64,000 bases of DNA from Hyphomicrobiales bacterium (GTDB lineage: Bacteria; Pseudomonadota; Alphaproteobacteria; Rhizobiales; Rhizobiaceae): NCBI GenBank assembly GCA_900469345.1, contig UBWZ01000003.1:80577-144576 (forward strand), in the 5' to 3' direction. The notes under the pieces were generated by a model. It did not search any database. It was not told where the DNA came from and saw only the letters and a list, made by a program, of their open reading frames with translations. Both the position numbers and the translations under genes were made by a program. Each line of letters opens with the position of its first letter. Positions within the stretch are counted from its first letter, which is position 1. Positions 26,157-34,605 of this stretch are shown piece after piece.

Positions 26157-27734
26157 TCATTCCCACTCGATCGTGCCTGGAGGCTTAGACGTCACATCGT
26201 AGACGACACGGTTGATGCCGCGCACCTCGTTGATGATGCGGGTCGCCGTGCGGCCGAGGAAATTCATGTCATAAGGGTAGAAGTCTGCCGTCATGCCGTC
26301 GACCGAGGTCACGGCGCGCAGCGCACAGACGAAGTCATAGGTGCGGTAGTCGCCCATCACGCCCACGGTCTGGACCGGCAGCAAAACAGCAAAAGCCTGC
26401 CAGATCGTATCGTAGAGGCCCGCCTTGCGGATCTCGTCCAGATAAATCGCGTCGGCCTTGCGCAGGATGTCGAGCTTTTCACGGGTTACCACGCCCGGGC
26501 AGCGGATCGCAAGGCCGGGACCCGGGAAGGGATGGCGGCCGATGAAGCTTTCCGGCAGGCCGAGTTCGCGGCCAAGCGCCCGGACTTCGTCCTTGAACAG
26601 CTCCCGCAGCGGCTCGACGAGCTTCATGTTCATGCGCTCGGGCAGGCCGCCGACATTGTGGTGGCTCTTGATGGTGACCGAAGGTCCGCCCGAGAAGGAC
26701 ACGCTTTCGATCACGTCCGGATAGAGTGTGCCCTGGGCCAGGAACTTGGGGCTTCCCTTGCCGTCCGCGGCGATCTTGGCGGCTTCCGCCTCGAACACCT
26801 CGATAAACAGGCGGCCGATCGTCTTGCGCTTCACTTCCGGGTCGGAAACCCCGGCAAGCTCGGTCAGGAACAGATCCGCCGCATCCACATGCACGAGCGG
26901 GATATTGTAGGCGTCGCGGAACATGCCGACCACCTGCTCGGTCTCGCCCTGACGCATCAGGCCGTGGTCCACATAGATGCAGGTCAACTGGTCGCCGATC
27001 GCCTCGTGGATGAGAACGGCCGCAACGGACGAATCGACGCCGCCCGACAACCCGCAGATGACCCGTTCGGAACCGACCTGCTCCTTGATCTTGCGGATCA
27101 TTTCGGCGCGATAGGCAGCCATGGTCCAGTCGGATTTCAGGCCGACGATCTTGTGCACGAAGTTGGACAGCAGCTTGGCCCCGTCGGGCGTGTGCATGAC
27201 TTCCGGATGGAACATCGTCGTATAGTAGCGGCGTCCCTCATGGACAGCGATCGCAAACGGCGCGTTCTCGGAGGTCGCGACGACCTCGAAGCCTTCCGGC
27301 AACTGCGTCACGCGGTCGCCATGGCTCATCCACACCGGATAGCGTTCGCCGACCGTCCAGAAACCATCAAACAGCGGACTTGCCTTGCGGATCTCCACAT
27401 CGGCCCTGCCGAACTCGGCAGCATGGCCGCCCTCGACGACACCGCCCAGCTGGGTGGCGAGTGTCTGCTGACCGTAGCAGATGCCGAGGATCGGAACGCC
27501 CGCATCGAACACCGCCTGCGGCGCGCGCGGGCTGCCTTCCGCCGTGACCGAGGCCGGCCCGCCGGAAAAGATCACGCCCTTGGGCTGCAGCTTGTCGAAG
27601 GCTGCCGCTGCGTTCTGGAAGGGATGGATTTCGCAATAGACGCCGGCTTCGCGGACGCGGCGCGCAATCAGCTGCGTAACCTGGCTGCCGAAATCGATGA
27701 TGAGAATGCTGTCGGGATGAGCGATCTGGGTCAT
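26157..27734 (-). CDS. guaA: GMP synthase (glutamine-hydrolysing)
   Basis: The 525-residue enzyme makes GMP from XMP, ATP and glutamine, the last step of guanine nucleotide synthesis. The N-terminal class I amidotransferase domain has Cys86 in GICYGQQ and the His-Glu pair in MFHPEVMHT. Then comes the ATP-pyrophosphatase P-loop [14 protein letters not shown] and the C-terminal dimerisation domain ending PPGTIEWE, the invariant GuaA terminus. Full length. It is transcribed alone, 40 bases downstream of the nucleosidase gene. Confidence 0.98.
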   Translation of the reverse strand: MTQIAHPDSILIIDFGSQVTQLIARRVREAGVYCEIHPFQNAAAAFDKLQPKGVIFSGGPASVTAEGSPRAPQAVFDAGVPILGICYGQQTLATQLGGVVEGGHAAEFGRADVEIRKASPLFDGFWTVGERYPVWMSHGDRVTQLPEGFEVVATSENAPFAIAVHEGRRYYTTMFHPEVMHTPDGAKLLSNFVHKIVGLKSDWTMAAYRAEMIRKIKEQVGSERVICGLSGGVDSSVAAVLIHEAIGDQLTCIYVDHGLMRQGETEQVVGMFRDAYNIPLVHVDAADLFLTELAGVSDPEVKRKTIGRLFIEVFEAEAAKIAADGKGSPKFLAQGTLYPDVIESVSFSGGPSVTIKSHHNVGGLPERMNMKLVEPLRELFKDEVRALGRELGLPESFIGRHPFPGPGLAIRCPGVVTREKLDILRKADAIYLDEIRKAGLYDTIWQAFAVLLPVQTVGVMGDYRTYDFVCALRAVTSVDGMTADFYPYDMNFLGRTATRIINEVRGINRVVYDVTSKPPGTIEWE

Positions 27735-27774
27735 GGCGAGCCTTTAAAGAAAACTTGGCCGTCGTGCAACAGCG

Positions 27775-28413
27775 TCAGAGGGTCAAATCGCCGCTCATCA
27801 GGGCGTTTTCCAGAAGACCGACCGCGTTTGCCAGCTTCCCGTCGATGACGTGCAGATATTCGGTCCAGTTGTAGACGTGCTTCAGCTCTTCCTGTCCATC
27901 GGAGATACCGCGCAGACCGATCAGCGATACACCGAAAAGCTGGCAGCAGCGCAGCACCGCGAAGGTCTCCATGTCGACCATCTCCGCTGCGATCAGTCCG
28001 TAGCTGGAGCCGGACACGATGTTGCCGCCGGTGGACAGCGAGGCTTGCCGTAGCCCCGGGATGCGGTGCGGCAGGTCGATCACCGCCGGGTGGTCGAGAA
28101 ACGGCGTGCGGCCCTTCTCGAAACCAAGCGGCGAGGCGTCCATGTCGCGATAGGCGACCGATGCCACCTGGTAGATTTCCGTCTGCTCAAGCGAGCGCGA
28201 CCCGGCCGAGCCAAGCGACACCACGAGATCCGGCCGCTCTCCTTCGAGCTGCAGCTTCGTCAGCGTGTGGCTGAGCACCACGGCGGCCTCCACCGGGCCG
28301 ACGCCGGTCATCAGCGGGCGGATCAGCCCGCGCAGCGCCTGGCCATATTCCGCGTCGACCGCCATGACGAACAGGACCGTCTTGCCGCCGAGGCGTTTCA
28401 GCTCGAAATTCAT
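27775..28413 (-). CDS. mtnN: 5'-methylthioadenosine/S-adenosylhomocysteine nucleosidase
   Basis: The 212-residue purine-nucleoside phosphorylase-fold enzyme cleaves methylthioadenosine and S-adenosylhomocysteine to adenine plus the thioribose. Visible marks are VLFVMAVDAEYG at the N-terminus, SLGSAGS (about 66-72), the substrate-binding VDMETFAVLRCC and the catalytic Asp in GISDGQEELK. It is slightly short for the family (about 230) but has all the core motifs. It overlaps the upstream thioesterase gene by 4 bases. Confidence 0.9.
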   Translation of the reverse strand: MNFELKRLGGKTVLFVMAVDAEYGQALRGLIRPLMTGVGPVEAAVVLSHTLTKLQLEGERPDLVVSLGSAGSRSLEQTEIYQVASVAYRDMDASPLGFEKGRTPFLDHPAVIDLPHRIPGLRQASLSTGGNIVSGSSYGLIAAEMVDMETFAVLRCCQLFGVSLIGLRGISDGQEELKHVYNWTEYLHVIDGKLANAVGLLENALMSGDLTL

Positions 28414-28859
28414 TCGACCACGTCCTGCCTGCCGCGAATGATCATCATCGTGCTCGTCATCGAGGCGATCAGCTTGGCCGGTCCGTCGCTGATCGCATAG
28501 CCGCGGCCGTCGGCGACGATGATCGTCGAGCCGGGCTTGGTGATCTCGCCCCGAAACAGGAAGCGTTCGCCACGCCCGGGTGACATCAGGTTGACCTTGA
28601 ACTCGATGGTCAGCACCGATTCCTCGGGCGCGATGGTCGTATAGGCGGCGTAGGTGCAGGTGGTCTCGAGAGCTGCCGAAATAACGCCCGCATGCAGGAA
28701 GCCATGCTGCTGGGTGAGCTTCGGATCGAAGGCCATCTCGACCTCGACCATGGATGGCCCGACCTGGGCAAGCTCGGCGCCCAGCATTCCCATGGCGCCC
28801 TGGCTCGCAAAGCTTCGGCGGATGCGCTCGCGAAAATCGCCCGTGTCTGTCATGTCCAT
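28410..28859 (-). CDS. PaaI family thioesterase (hotdog fold)
   Basis: The 149-residue hotdog-fold protein contains QQHGFLHAGVISAALETTCTYAAY, the PaaI/YbgC-like active-site helix with the conserved His-Gly and acidic residue, and then VLTIEFKVNLMSPGRGE. These enzymes hydrolyse acyl-CoA thioesters; the chain is unknown. The ATG at 28859 follows AGAGGAA; in-frame starts up to 28910 lack a ribosome site. Translation is coupled to mtnN through ATGA at 28410-28413. Confidence 0.9.
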   Translation of the reverse strand: MDMTDTGDFRERIRRSFASQGAMGMLGAELAQVGPSMVEVEMAFDPKLTQQHGFLHAGVISAALETTCTYAAYTTIAPEESVLTIEFKVNLMSPGRGERFLFRGEITKPGSTIIVADGRGYAISDGPAKLIASMTSTMMIIRGRQDVVE

Positions 28860-28923
28860 GCCGCTTCCTCTCATCGCGGGAAAGGTGGCATGCCGGGGCG
28901 CCAGCCGCAACCCGGAAGGCGGC

Positions 28924-29376
28924 CTAGTTCAGGATGACGATCGAGGCATTGAGCAGCGTCGCAAAGCCGACCCACAATGCATAGGGTACGAAGAGCCATG
29001 CTGACACCCGGTCGACCGGCCAGCTGGCGCGGATGAAGGCCAGGATGGCGATCAGCAGCGGCACGATCACGACGAGGCCGAGCGCCGGCGTCTCGAAGCC
29101 GAAGAAGGCCGGCGACCAGAGAAAGTTCAAAACCATCTGCACGAACCAGATCGTCATCCGGGTCGATCGCGTTCCGGCGATCCAGGTGCGCGCTCCGGCA
29201 ATCCCGATCAGCACGTAAAGCGCCGTCCAGACCGGGCCGAAAATCCAGTTCGGCGGGTTGAACGGCGGCTTGACCAGCGACTGGTACCATTCACCCGGGA
29301 TGTTGAGGACGCCGATCAGCGAGCCGATGGCGACGACGGCAACGACGAAGAGGATGTGGACGAGAAGCTTGTTCAT
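28924..29376 (-). CDS. tspO: TspO/MBR family tryptophan-rich sensory protein
   Basis: The 150-residue membrane protein has five helices and the TspO marks WYQSLVKPPFNPPNWIFGPVW near residues 30-50, with WSPAFFGFE further on. Bacterial TspO binds porphyrins and related ligands and adjusts pigment or stress responses. It is a single minus-strand gene between the imelysin operon and the thioesterase gene. Confidence 0.95.
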   Translation of the reverse strand: MNKLLVHILFVVAVVAIGSLIGVLNIPGEWYQSLVKPPFNPPNWIFGPVWTALYVLIGIAGARTWIAGTRSTRMTIWFVQMVLNFLWSPAFFGFETPALGLVVIVPLLIAILAFIRASWPVDRVSAWLFVPYALWVGFATLLNASIVILN

Positions 29377-29415
29377 GAGAATACCAGATAGGGCAGGGCG
29401 GGTGGCATGGCGAGA

Positions 29416-30510
29416 TTAGCCGATGCGGACGATATGCTGGTCGAAGGCGACCGCGCTGCGGGTTGCGCCGAATTGCCCGTCATAGGAGGAAACGACAATC
29501 CCGCGGCTTGCCGGGGCCACGCCGGCTGCCTCACGGATCGCCTCTTGCCTGAGGACGACGCCGCTTCGGGCATCGAGCGTGACCGCTGCTCCCGTCACCG
29601 GGGAGGTCAGCCCGACGATCCCGTCCCGGCGGTTGACGGCGATCGCCCCGACATAGTTGCCGAGCCGGACGGTGGTTTCCTCTGGCAGGTCGAGCAACAT
29701 GATGTCCTCGCCCCTGGACAGCCAGCCGGCGAGCGGCGGCAGCGCGTTTCGCGGACCTTCCCACTGGCAGGCAAACCAGATCCGCCCGTCATCGGCGATA
29801 TCGAGGTGTCGGGTCGAAAGCTGACTGAGCGAGGACGGCAGGCTGTGCCTTTGCACGAGCGCGCCGGTGCGGGCGTCGAGCAGCACCAGCGATGGCTCCA
29901 TGCGGTCAAGGTTGAGCTTCGTGCGGCCAAAATCCGGATGCGTTTCGATGCCGCCATTGGCGATCACCAGCAGGTTGCCGTCGTCCGACACGGTCATGTC
30001 GTGGGTGCCGATGCCGTGCGCGTCGAACTCCCCGATGCGACGGAACCGGTCACTCGCGTCATAGAGGCCGATCCTGCCGCGATTGGCGTCGAAATCGTTC
30101 TCGCTGGCATAGAGCATCCTGCCGTCGGGGGAGAAATGCCCGTGGCCGTAGAAGTGGCGCCCTTCCGGCGCAGTGATGACGACCGGCTCGGCCCGGCGGG
30201 ACGGATCAAAGACCATCGCAAAAGTGCCGGGACGGCGGGCAAAGGCGACGGCGCGCCCGGCCGCGGGGCTAAAGGCCATGCCATGGGCTCGGGCGGGAAG
30301 CGCAACGCGATCGACGATCTCGCCGCGCTCCGTCACCGTGGCGATGCCGAACGATCCGTCAGGCGCGCGAAACCCGGAGGCATAGACCGCGTCCGCCCGC
30401 TCCAGCGCCATCAGCGAACCGGGCGACAGGGCCGCGGCAAAGCCAATTCCCGCCGCCTTCAGGAAACCGCGCCGGTCGATTATGTCTCCGCGCCACATGG
30501 CTGGCTTCAA
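29416..30510 (-). CDS. DUF1513 protein, Tat-exported beta-propeller
   Basis: The 364-residue protein has a twin-arginine signal (Arg13-Arg14 in DRRGFLKAAGIGFAAAL), so it is folded before export to the periplasm. The repeats HGMAFSPAAGRAVAF, GHGHFSPDGRMLYASEND and THDMTVSDDGNLLVIANGG are beta-propeller blades. DUF1513 proteins are found next to imelysins and di-haem oxidoreductases, as here. It is the last gene of the operon and overlaps the preceding imelysin by 4 bases. The molecular role is unknown. Confidence 0.9.
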   Translation of the reverse strand: MKPAMWRGDIIDRRGFLKAAGIGFAAALSPGSLMALERADAVYASGFRAPDGSFGIATVTERGEIVDRVALPARAHGMAFSPAAGRAVAFARRPGTFAMVFDPSRRAEPVVITAPEGRHFYGHGHFSPDGRMLYASENDFDANRGRIGLYDASDRFRRIGEFDAHGIGTHDMTVSDDGNLLVIANGGIETHPDFGRTKLNLDRMEPSLVLLDARTGALVQRHSLPSSLSQLSTRHLDIADDGRIWFACQWEGPRNALPPLAGWLSRGEDIMLLDLPEETTVRLGNYVGAIAVNRRDGIVGLTSPVTGAAVTLDARSGVVLRQEAIREAAGVAPASRGIVVSSYDGQFGATRSAVAFDQHIVRIG

Positions 30511-31613
30511 TCCCCATCCGCGAACGAGAAACCGGAACTGAGGCCGATCGCGCCGCCATAGCCCTCGTTCAGTCCGGCGATCACGTCCTTGGTTCCGGCC
30601 AGCATCGCGTCGAGCTTTTTCTGCTCCGCCTTGTCGTCGACCGCCTTTTCGAGATTGGGGGTGATGGTCTCCGACAGCGCGATCAGCGACTGGAGCTGCT
30701 TCTGCGTCTGCGTCACGATTACCCGGTCCTTCTCCGGCAGCAGCGCCGCCATGCCGGAGGTCTCGAGCAGCGCCGACAGGCCCTCCAGATTGCTCTTGAT
30801 GCTTTGCCAGGTGTTTTCAGAGCGCCAGTACAGCGCCTGCTTGGGAAACTTCACCTTGTCGGCACCCTTGTAGAAGGTTTCGATCCGCTGGTCGCGCACG
30901 GCTTCCGTGCCGTGCACGAGAATGCCGAGCAGGGCGGTGATGGCCTCGCCGCCGGTGCGGAAGGCCGGGTTGTCCGGTCCCGGCTGTTCCCAGGTGCGGG
31001 CGATGCCGTCCGGTGCATCCCAGATGTCGGAGACTTCCTTGGCCACGTGGCCGATATTCGCGGCGATCGCCGCGCCGTAGCGGCAGCGGAAGCTGTCGGG
31101 CGTCTTGGAAAGCTCGTCCGAGCCGCTGCCGGTCAGCACGAATTCCAGCGCGCCCAGCCCCTGCATGGCCACGCTGCGGGTGCCGAGTGCCGCCGGATCG
31201 GTTGCGGCCTCGTCCGCCTTGGAAAGCGTCGCCTGGACCTGTTTCAACCCGGTGCTCTTGCGGTCGGGGTAGAAGAGGATGCGTTCGAAGCGGTTCTGCT
31301 CGGTGACCGGCCCAACGCGGACGATCTCGATGCGCGCCCAGCTCGCCGTCAGGTCGCGGAAGACGGATCCTGCGGCCTCGTGATTGGCGGCGGAGGGTGC
31401 CCGGCAGAGCGCCGTCATGGCGCCAGTCATCGCCTCCGCCGACGTCTGGAAGGCGTCATAGCCCGGGCGGATGAAGCTGTTCACGGCCGCTGTCATGACC
31501 TTGGTCACCGCGGCGTCGGGAAGCTTTACCGCCGGCGCGGTCTCCGCCTCCTTGGCATGCCCCATGCCCGGAAATGCCAGAAGGAGGCCGGCGAGCAACA
31601 GCTTGCGCATCAA
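30507..31613 (-). CDS. Imelysin family protein, second copy, degenerate metal motif
   Basis: The 368-residue periplasmic protein has a signal peptide (1-20) and the imelysin fold of two helical bundles (SFIRPGYDAFQTSAEAM; RIEIVRVGPV; FRTGGEAITALLGILVHGTEAV). The imelysin GxHxxE motif reads GLGALE at 152-157, so the metal-site His is Gly154, whereas the upstream paralogue keeps it. It therefore probably binds rather than cleaves, or uses other ligands. The start overlaps the stop of the di-haem oxidoreductase. Confidence 0.88.
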   Translation of the reverse strand: MMRKLLLAGLLLAFPGMGHAKEAETAPAVKLPDAAVTKVMTAAVNSFIRPGYDAFQTSAEAMTGAMTALCRAPSAANHEAAGSVFRDLTASWARIEIVRVGPVTEQNRFERILFYPDRKSTGLKQVQATLSKADEAATDPAALGTRSVAMQGLGALEFVLTGSGSDELSKTPDSFRCRYGAAIAANIGHVAKEVSDIWDAPDGIARTWEQPGPDNPAFRTGGEAITALLGILVHGTEAVRDQRIETFYKGADKVKFPKQALYWRSENTWQSIKSNLEGLSALLETSGMAALLPEKDRVIVTQTQKQLQSLIALSETITPNLEKAVDDKAEQKKLDAMLAGTKDVIAGLNEGYGGAIGLSSGFSFADGD

Positions 31614-33148
31614 AGTGACTCCAGAAATGTGAGAACGGCCGCTCGGTCGTCCTTCGGCATCGCGGCAAAGGCATTGCGCGCCTTCTCGGCCTCGCCGCCA
31701 TGCCAGAGAATGGCTTCGGTAAGATTACGCGCACGCCCGTCGTGAAGGAAGAAGGTATGGCCGTTGACGGCCTTTGTCAGCCCGATGCCCCAGAGCGGCT
31801 GGGTGCGCCACTCCTGACCGTCGGCGACGCCCACCTGCTGGCCGTCGGCAAGACCCTCACCCATGTCGTGCAGTAGGAAATCCGAATACGGCCAGATCAG
31901 CTGGAAGGCCTGCGCCTTGTTGCCGGCATCGCGACGGGTCACGAATTTCGGCGCATGGCAGGCCGAGCAGCCGGAGGCATAAAACAGCGCCTTGCCCTTC
32001 AGCACCGTCTTGTCGGAAATGTTGCGCCGCGCCGGCACGGCAAGATTTTCCGAATAGAAGGTCACAAGGCCGAGAACCGGATCTGGCGCTTCTACCGGTC
32101 CGAGCCTTGCCTGTACGCCGGTCGGCATGACGAGACAGTCCTTCTCGGCTGCAGTGCAGTCGCCGTGGTCGAAGGGATTGTCCGGCGTCGAAATGCCCAT
32201 GTCGCCGGCAAAGGCCGAGGAGCTCTGGTCGCGCACGCTGGCATTCTGTGCCTTGAAGCCGAAACGGCCAAGTTTCAGTTCGCCCGACCGGTGATCGCGC
32301 ACCAGCGAAGGCTTGCCGGAAATGCCGTCGCCGTCCCGGTCGTCCGGATCGGCCCTGGCAAGGATGTCGGCTTCGTGGATCGCCTGGATCAGACCCATGC
32401 CGATCATCGGCGGCGCCACCCGCGGTGACAGCGTGACGTCGCTTTCGAGCGGCCCGTAGGCGAGGTCGGACACGGAATAGCTCGGCTTGCGCAGCGTCAC
32501 CACCTCGCCGCCGGACAGTGTCACGGGTATGTCCTGGTAGGCGATCTGCATCCGTCCTTCGGACTTGAGGCCCGGCACGGCGAGATCCTGCAGCTGCTCT
32601 CCGTAGGTCGCGTCGGGGAAATTCAGCCTTTCGTGCTCGGCGACCTGCCGGCGCTCCTCATCCGTGCGCGCCGGACGGCCGAGCCGCAGGAAGATCGACG
32701 TCGCATCGGCAGACCCTTCTGGAGGATGACCGCGGCCGTCCTTCAGATGGCAGCTCTGGCACGCCCGGGCATTGAACAGCGGCCCTAGCCCATCCGACGC
32801 CTGCGTCGACGAGGGCGACGAGACCCATAGCTTGGTGAACAGCGCGTTGCCGAGCTTGAACGTCTCCTCCTCGGCAAAGGTGATGTTGGCGGAGAAATGC
32901 GAAAACGCATCGCCGTTGACATCGGCGCGGTTGGTCGAAGCCCCGGCCGACATGGTTTCGAACTGTTCCGGCTTGCTGAAGTCGACGGTCGGCCGGGTCA
33001 CCATGGCGACGCGCTTCTGGTCCTTGGCGTCAAGGTCGGTGCGCATCGACGGAAACAGCGGTTCGCTGCCGCTTGCCATCAGCGGCAGCAGCACCAGCGC
33101 GCCGGACAGGACCGGCAAAAGAAGGGTGAAAAGGCGGGGCGAAGCCAT
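31610..33148 (-). CDS. Di-haem oxidoreductase (DUF1111 thiol oxidoreductase family)
   Basis: The 512-residue periplasmic protein has an N-terminal signal or anchor (about 1-28) and two c-type haem sites: CQSCH at 130-134 and CSACH near 394-398. The body (GPLFNARACQSCH, VGVADGQEWRTQPLWGIGL, FLHDGRARNLTEAILWHGGEAE) is that of the DUF1111 family. It should take part in periplasmic electron transfer. In this operon, between two imelysins, a role in oxidising or reducing iron during uptake is plausible but unproven. Confidence 0.93.
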   Translation of the reverse strand: MASPRLFTLLLPVLSGALVLLPLMASGSEPLFPSMRTDLDAKDQKRVAMVTRPTVDFSKPEQFETMSAGASTNRADVNGDAFSHFSANITFAEEETFKLGNALFTKLWVSSPSSTQASDGLGPLFNARACQSCHLKDGRGHPPEGSADATSIFLRLGRPARTDEERRQVAEHERLNFPDATYGEQLQDLAVPGLKSEGRMQIAYQDIPVTLSGGEVVTLRKPSYSVSDLAYGPLESDVTLSPRVAPPMIGMGLIQAIHEADILARADPDDRDGDGISGKPSLVRDHRSGELKLGRFGFKAQNASVRDQSSSAFAGDMGISTPDNPFDHGDCTAAEKDCLVMPTGVQARLGPVEAPDPVLGLVTFYSENLAVPARRNISDKTVLKGKALFYASGCSACHAPKFVTRRDAGNKAQAFQLIWPYSDFLLHDMGEGLADGQQVGVADGQEWRTQPLWGIGLTKAVNGHTFFLHDGRARNLTEAILWHGGEAEKARNAFAAMPKDDRAAVLTFLESL

Positions 33149-33196
33149 GGGATACCGGACCGCAGGGGAAATCGGCCTGCGGTCCGCCTTTGTTGG

Positions 33197-34474
33197 TTAT
33201 TGGAATACCGCGTCGGGATTGTCGAGGCTGTCGGAACCCTCCAGCTTGACGGTGCCGAGGTCGAGCGAGGCGATGACGCGCTCGACCGTCTTGCTCTGGT
33301 CGATCAGGCCGTCGATCGCCTTTTGCACCACGGCATTGCCGTCCGCATTGCCGTCGCCGATCATCTGGTCATAGGCTTCCACCGTGCGGCCGCGCTCGGC
33401 CATGGCGTTCATGGCGGCAAGCGTCGCATCGAGCTTGGACTTCATCTCGCCGTCGAGCGCCGGATCCTTGGCTGCCACCAGGTCCGACAGCGACGGGCCG
33501 GTCATCTTGGTGCCGTCGACGCGGGTGTATTCACCGGTATAGACCGACTGGATGCCGATCGCATCGTTGAGGTGCGAGTTGTAGGTATTGTCGGAGAAGC
33601 AATCGTGCTCCTCTTCCGGATCGTGCATCAGCAGGCCAAGCTTCATCCGCTCGCCGGCAAGCTCCCCGTAGGACAGCGAGCCCATGCCGGTCAGGATGGC
33701 GGTGAGGCCCTTCTTGCCGTTGGCCTCCACATGCTTGGAAGCCTTGCCGTTCACAGACCACGCCTTCACCATGTCGGACAGGTCGGACACCAGAAGGTCC
33801 GTCGCCGTCTTCAGGTACTGGGCCCGGCGTTCGCAGTTGCCGTGCGTGCAATTGGCCTTGTCATAGTCCGTATAGGGGCGCGCGCCGGCGCCGGGTCCCG
33901 TTCCGTTGAGATCCTGGCCCCAGAGCAGGAATTCGATGGCGTGATATCCGGTGGCCACATTGGCCTCGATCTCGCCGGCCTCGTGCAGGCTGCGCAGGGC
34001 CTTCGTCGTGATCTTCGTGGTGTCGAGCGTCTTGCCGTTGATCTTGATCTTCGGGTTGGCGATGACGTTCGCCGTGTAAAGCGAGTTCTCGTCGCTTTCG
34101 CTGCCATAGGCGGCGTCGACATAGTCGATCAGCCCTTCGTCGAGCGGCCAGGCATTCACCTTGCCTTCCCAGTCGTCCACGAGCGGATTGCCGAACCGGT
34201 AGGCCTCGGTTTGCTGGTAGGGAACGCGCGCCGCGATCCAGGCGGCCCGCGCTGCCTTCATCGTCTCTTCGCTGGGCTTTGCGATCAGCGCGTCGATGGC
34301 CTTGTCCAGGGCCTGCGCCGTCGTCAGCGAGTCCTCGTACTTGGCATGGGCCAGCTCGGCATAATGCTTCAAGACGGCGGCCGACGTTGTTGCGGCTTGC
34401 GCCGGTAAGCCCGTCAGCACCACCGAGGCGGCCAGCAGTGCCAGCGCGGCGCCGGAAATCGATTTTACGATCAT
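33197..34474 (-). CDS. Imelysin family protein, IrpA-like
   Basis: The 425-residue secreted protein has a signal peptide (1-27) and an intact imelysin motif GYHAIE (176-181: His178, Glu181), followed by FLLWGQDLNGTGPGAGARPYTDY. Imelysins (M75) include iron-regulated IrpA proteins thought to bind iron or haem rather than to be proteases. The ATG at 34474 follows AGGAG; a GTG-type start at 34525 adds a basic, non-signal extension. It is the first gene of the four-gene operon and sits behind a long inverted repeat. Confidence 0.92.
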   Translation of the reverse strand: MIVKSISGAALALLAASVVLTGLPAQAATTSAAVLKHYAELAHAKYEDSLTTAQALDKAIDALIAKPSEETMKAARAAWIAARVPYQQTEAYRFGNPLVDDWEGKVNAWPLDEGLIDYVDAAYGSESDENSLYTANVIANPKIKINGKTLDTTKITTKALRSLHEAGEIEANVATGYHAIEFLLWGQDLNGTGPGAGARPYTDYDKANCTHGNCERRAQYLKTATDLLVSDLSDMVKAWSVNGKASKHVEANGKKGLTAILTGMGSLSYGELAGERMKLGLLMHDPEEEHDCFSDNTYNSHLNDAIGIQSVYTGEYTRVDGTKMTGPSLSDLVAAKDPALDGEMKSKLDATLAAMNAMAERGRTVEAYDQMIGDGNADGNAVVQKAIDGLIDQSKTVERVIASLDLGTVKLEGSDSLDNPDAVFQ

Positions 34475-34533
34475 AATCCCTCTCCTGTCGCGACGGCCCG
34501 GAGCCGTTCGTCGGAGACGGTTCATTGCGCAAA

Positions 34534-34564
34534 TCTAAACTGGTGTCAAATGATCTAGTTTAGA
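34534..34564. promoter_or_regulatory. Inverted repeat in the imelysin operon promoter region
   Basis: TCTAAACT (34534-34541) and AGTTTAGA (34557-34564) are perfect inverted arms with 15 bases between them, 60 to 90 bases upstream of the first imelysin gene. The arms resemble the TTTAGAA/TTCTAAA halves of rhizobial Irr-type (ICE) boxes but point outward. On the minus strand TTTGACA lies between them and could be a -35 element. Confidence 0.45.
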
Positions 34565-34605
34565 ATAAATCGAGGCCCGCGCGGACCTGCGCCCGCCTGG
34601 CCGGA

